Shown here: positions 44,000 through 46,097 of the stretch, in pieces
Layout: each line of letters starts with the position of its first letter
Position numbering within the stretch: the first letter of the stretch is position 1
From: Lachnospiraceae bacterium
GTDB taxonomy: Bacteria; Bacillota; Clostridia; Lachnospirales; Lachnospiraceae
Direction of reading: 5' to 3'
NCBI GenBank assembly: GCA_021202465.1
Contig: JAJQCZ010000005.1
Location: 1-46,097, forward strand
Length of the DNA: 46,097 nucleotides
The notes under the pieces: model-generated
Databases searched by the model: none
Seen by the model: the letters and a program-made list of their open reading frames with translations, nothing else
What the model was told of the DNA's origin: nothing
Program-made: the position numbers and the translations under genes

Positions 44000-44482
44000 A
44001 TGATTAAAGCTGACACTTTGAGAGAGTTCCGCCCTTCCGTTCGCTACAAAGACGGTAGCGGTATCACACTTCAGACCGTGCAGAGCGCCATCAAGGACGC
44101 CGCTCAGGGCATGGGTATCCCTGTTGCTTTCTATGCAGAGCAGGTTAAGTCCGGCGGTCTGTTCAACTCCTCCGTTGAGGACTGCATCGTTATGTACCAC
44201 CCTGAACACCAGAACGACTACTTCAAGTTCTGCATCCGTGTTGGTCGCCAGGGCACCTACGCTTTCGTTTCTGTCAACGACTTCGGTCAAAGCAAGCAGA
44301 TGGACAAGGCATCCTACGCAGAGAACTACAAGGCCGATCGCAAGGGCAAGAGCATGAGCTACAAGTTTGGCTCTATGCTCGGTCAGAGCGTTATGACCCT
44401 CGGCAAGAGTAAGAAGAAGCTCGAAGAAGAGCAGATGTACTACCAGTGCGTGTTCGACATCTTCGACGAAATCATCGCCTAA
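44000..44482 (+). CDS. 160-residue protein with strongly biased codons, unknown function
   Basis: MIKADTLREFRPSVRYKDGSG at the start, then IKDAAQGMGIPVAFYAEQVK, DCIVMYHPEHQNDYFKFCIRV, and a basic segment before a C-terminal acidic helix ending FDEIIA. No family is recognised. Its codons are markedly more C-ending (AAC, TTC, ATC, GGC, AAG) than in the neighbouring genes, the usual sign of very high expression. AAAGGAGAG precedes ATG 44000. A highly expressed small protein in such an island could be the modifier, the main target or a structural subunit. It has no diglycine end. It is followed by a long hairpin. Confidence 0.75.
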   Translation: MIKADTLREFRPSVRYKDGSGITLQTVQSAIKDAAQGMGIPVAFYAEQVKSGGLFNSSVEDCIVMYHPEHQNDYFKFCIRVGRQGTYAFVSVNDFGQSKQMDKASYAENYKADRKGKSMSYKFGSMLGQSVMTLGKSKKKLEEEQMYYQCVFDIFDEIIA

Positions 44483-44488
44483 CAGAAT

Positions 44489-44553
44489 ACTTACGGATGC
44501 AGTAGGTGGCATGACCCAAAAGCCACTCACTGCATCTCAATAGTACCGTAAGT
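44489..44553 (+). other. Long stem RNA element between the 160-aa gene and the radical SAM gene
   Basis: ACTTACGG (44489-44496) pairs perfectly with CCGTAAGT (44546-44553); directly inside, ATGCAGT (44497-44503) pairs with ACTGCAT (44529-44535); and GGTGGC (44505-44510) pairs with GCCACT (44522-44527, one G-U). The loop is 11 bases and the 3' arm has a 10-base bulge. There is no T-run after it on this strand, so it is not a classic terminator. It could stabilise the 3' end of the highly expressed mRNA, act as an attenuator, or be a processed RNA. Confidence 0.75.
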
Positions 44554-44610
44554 AAGAAAAAATGAAAATACAATCATGCAACGATTGGGCTTTGAAGGGA
44601 GGTGTAATTG

Positions 44611-45876
44611 ATGCCATATAAAAAGTCCAGATTCAATTTTACTTATAAGCAGGATGAAGATGCCCATGTTGTCTTTAATACTTACAGCAAGGCGCTGGTG
44701 GTTTTGAGCGATAGTGAGTTCCAGCAGTTTCAGGAAATGTCTTTTGACAATCCAGAGATGGTTCAGGAGCTGGTTGATAATCGTATTCTTATAGAAGAAT
44801 CCTTTGATGAGGTAGGGTTTCTGTCATATTGCCACAATATGACTAAGTTTTCCGAAGGTTCATTACACTTAGTTTTGGCAACAACAATGGACTGCAACTT
44901 TGCTTGCCCGTACTGTTATGAGAATCGGAGAAAAGGCAAAATGAGTATTGAAGTTCAGGATGCCATTAGTCGGTTTATCCAAGAGAATATCAATCATGGT
45001 GTTCAGAAATTGGATGTTACTTGGTATGGTGGAGAACCTTTGCTTTACCCTGATATTGTCCAAGCTCTTGCAACAAGAATCAGACAAATAGCCGATGCCT
45101 CTGGCTGTGAACTTACAATGTACATGGTCACCAATGGCTATTTGTTTACTCCAGAGCTGGTAGAACTTATCGACCAGATTGGCGTTGTAAAGGTTCAGAT
45201 AACATTAGATGGATTAAAAGAACACCACGATGCCAGACGACATCTGAGAAACGGTAATGGTACTTTCGATAAGATTATTGAAAACCTAAGACTGTTTGAT
45301 GAATACTCCATCAGAGTTGATGTGCGTATGAATGTCGATAATGAAAACTGTGGTGATTACATCGGATTGCAACGGAAACTTGCAGAACTCGATAATCCCA
45401 ATATTATTCTTTATCCATCTCCAGTAGAGGACATCAACCCCGATACAATAAATGAAGTCAGCGACTTTATGTCTTTTGATGACTTCGAGAAGTTTGCTGG
45501 TGGAATTTGTAAAGAGGGTGATGCAACCTCGGCGGCAACAAAAGTTCTCGATGACAGATACTGTTATTGTCAAGCAGAAACAGAAAATAGTTATGTGATT
45601 GATGAACTGGGAAATTGTTATAAGTGCTGGGATCAAGTTGGGCGAATAGAAACCTGTTGCTTTAACATTCTGAGTCCAGACGACAAGAATTACCCTAATA
45701 TAACAAAGTTTATGTCTTGGGACCCGTTCCGAGATGAGAAATGTGGACAATGCGTATTCTTGCCAGTATGCTTCGGTGGATGTAAGTTCCATCGAATGAA
45801 TACAGATAGATACGATTGCGGTTTCACAGAGGAATCAATGAAGAATTACCTTGAAGGTGCATTCTTCAGCGATTGA
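44611..45876 (+). CDS. Radical SAM/SPASM peptide maturase
   Basis: A 421-residue radical SAM enzyme. The N-terminal ~85 residues form a substrate-binding-like region. The 4Fe-4S/SAM motif is CNFACPYC (C95, C99, C102; CxxxCxxC), followed by TWYGGEPLL and MVTNGYLF, QITLDG. The C-terminal ~90 residues hold many cysteines (YCYCQAE, CYKCWDQVG, CGQCVFLPVCFGGCKF), the SPASM domain with auxiliary clusters. Such enzymes install thioether or other crosslinks in ribosomal peptides. GGGAGG seven bases before ATG 44611 sets the start (TTG 44608 is an alternative). A cysteine-rich short peptide follows directly and is the likely substrate. Confidence 0.9.
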   Translation: MPYKKSRFNFTYKQDEDAHVVFNTYSKALVVLSDSEFQQFQEMSFDNPEMVQELVDNRILIEESFDEVGFLSYCHNMTKFSEGSLHLVLATTMDCNFACPYCYENRRKGKMSIEVQDAISRFIQENINHGVQKLDVTWYGGEPLLYPDIVQALATRIRQIADASGCELTMYMVTNGYLFTPELVELIDQIGVVKVQITLDGLKEHHDARRHLRNGNGTFDKIIENLRLFDEYSIRVDVRMNVDNENCGDYIGLQRKLAELDNPNIILYPSPVEDINPDTINEVSDFMSFDDFEKFAGGICKEGDATSAATKVLDDRYCYCQAETENSYVIDELGNCYKCWDQVGRIETCCFNILSPDDKNYPNITKFMSWDPFRDEKCGQCVFLPVCFGGCKFHRMNTDRYDCGFTEESMKNYLEGAFFSD

Positions 45877-45900
45877 TATATTGGACAGGAGGTGAATCTA

Positions 45901-46014
45901 ATGAAGGTTATCCAGAAAGCAAAGACTACTCCTAAAACTTTCACGCCCCACGCTAATGCTTGTGAGCATGATTGTTTGGCAGTCTGCAAGAAATGCCCGC
46001 CCAGAACCTGCTAA
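45901..46014 (+). CDS. 37-residue cysteine-rich peptide, putative RiPP precursor
   Basis: A short gene that a length cutoff would miss. It begins MKVIQKAKTTPKTFTPHANA and ends in a cysteine-rich core, CEHDCLAVCKKCPPRTC, with five cysteines spaced C-x3-C-x3-C-x2-C-x4-C. A perfect AGGAGGTGA (45887-45895) lies 5 bases before the ATG, the strongest ribosome binding site in the island, pointing to strong translation. Basic leader plus Cys-rich core next to a SPASM radical SAM enzyme is the layout of thioether (ranthipeptide/SCIFF-like or CXXX-repeat) peptides. It is not SCIFF itself, which has six cysteines. Modification type is inference. Confidence 0.75.
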   Translation: MKVIQKAKTTPKTFTPHANACEHDCLAVCKKCPPRTC

Positions 46015-46097
46015 CTTTTTCATGTAGGCATCAACCACCTTATGGGGGCTGTGAAATAATTAGCCCTATCGAAAAGGCCATCTGGACTCGCATTAGC

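Noticed and set aside
44521-44536. B12-box-like GCCACTCACTG
   Set aside because: The motif is interrupted and is part of the 3' arm of a simple long hairpin; the multi-branched cobalamin riboswitch context is missing.
46017-46097. Open frame reaching the window edge (ending SPIEKAIWTRIS)
   Set aside because: No standard start codon with a ribosome binding site is visible; it may be the beginning of a following gene, but 83 bases are too few to judge.
1-46097. CRISPR arrays, tRNA/rRNA genes, insertion sequences, integrases
   Set aside because: No regularly spaced direct repeats, tRNA-like cloverleaf, rRNA sequence or transposase/integrase motif was recognised by eye; a small tRNA could still be missed without a covariance search.

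Overview
The window looks like a chromosomal segment of an anaerobic Clostridia species, probably Lachnospiraceae. This rests on strong AGGAGG-type ribosome binding sites, ATGA-type gene overlaps, the anaerobic (cobalt-early) cobalamin pathway, the glutamate (C5) route to tetrapyrroles, an NADP-type secondary alcohol dehydrogenase and LytTR/GHKL signalling genes. The species cannot be named from sequence alone. By eye, base composition changes sharply near 31.8 kb: the left two thirds are GC-rich and the right third is clearly more AT-rich, with different codon use, so the right part reads as an acquired island.

1-8.2 kb, mixed backbone genes: the start of a minus-strand methyltransferase with its promoter and a dyad operator; an N-terminally truncated mannitol-dehydrogenase-family remnant; a zinc secondary alcohol dehydrogenase; a CobW/COG0523 metallochaperone GTPase; a perfect 20-bp palindrome followed by an AAA ATPase with a DUF4143 tail; and a RecD2 helicase whose C-terminus is a complete DUF4186 domain.

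8.2-28.8 kb, one tetrapyrrole/cobalamin block behind a near-consensus promoter: cbiD-cbiF-cbiG-cbiH-cbiJ/E/T-cbiA-cobT-cobU-cobU-like-cbiB-cobD-cobQ-cbiC-hemA-sirC-hemC-cobA/hemD-hemB-hemL, ending in a terminator. It carries glutamyl-tRNA to uroporphyrinogen III, on to sirohydrochlorin, and then most of the corrin ring, side-chain amidation and nucleotide-loop steps. A cobaltochelatase (CbiK/CbiX), CbiL, cobalamin synthase CobS and a corrinoid adenosyltransferase are not in the window. No cobalamin riboswitch is visible at the head of the operon.

28.9-31.8 kb: an AgrA/AgrC-like set made of a LytTR response regulator, a one-TM GHKL kinase and a polytopic kinase-like protein that lacks the phospho-acceptor histidine and the ATP-binding boxes.

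31.9-46.1 kb, AT-rich island with all genes on the plus strand and mostly tightly packed. In order: a 65-aa small protein, an E2-like protein, a JAB/JAMM peptidase with an intact metal motif, a ThiF/E1-like adenylyltransferase, a membrane protein with an apparent frameshift at an A7 run, a 75-aa helical protein, a tandem FtsK/EssC-like ATPase, a WXG100-like 90-aa protein, an HELGH zinc metallopeptidase, a 67-aa protein, a two-TM protein, two Sel1-repeat proteins, a 160-aa protein with strongly biased codons, a long RNA hairpin, a radical SAM/SPASM maturase, and a 37-aa cysteine-rich peptide. The island combines a ubiquitin-like conjugation/deconjugation core, type-VII-secretion-like parts and a radical-SAM peptide maturation pair. 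I know of no described system with this combination, and it is the main candidate for a novel system here. No canonical ubiquitin-like modifier is recognisable, so the modifier and its target remain open.
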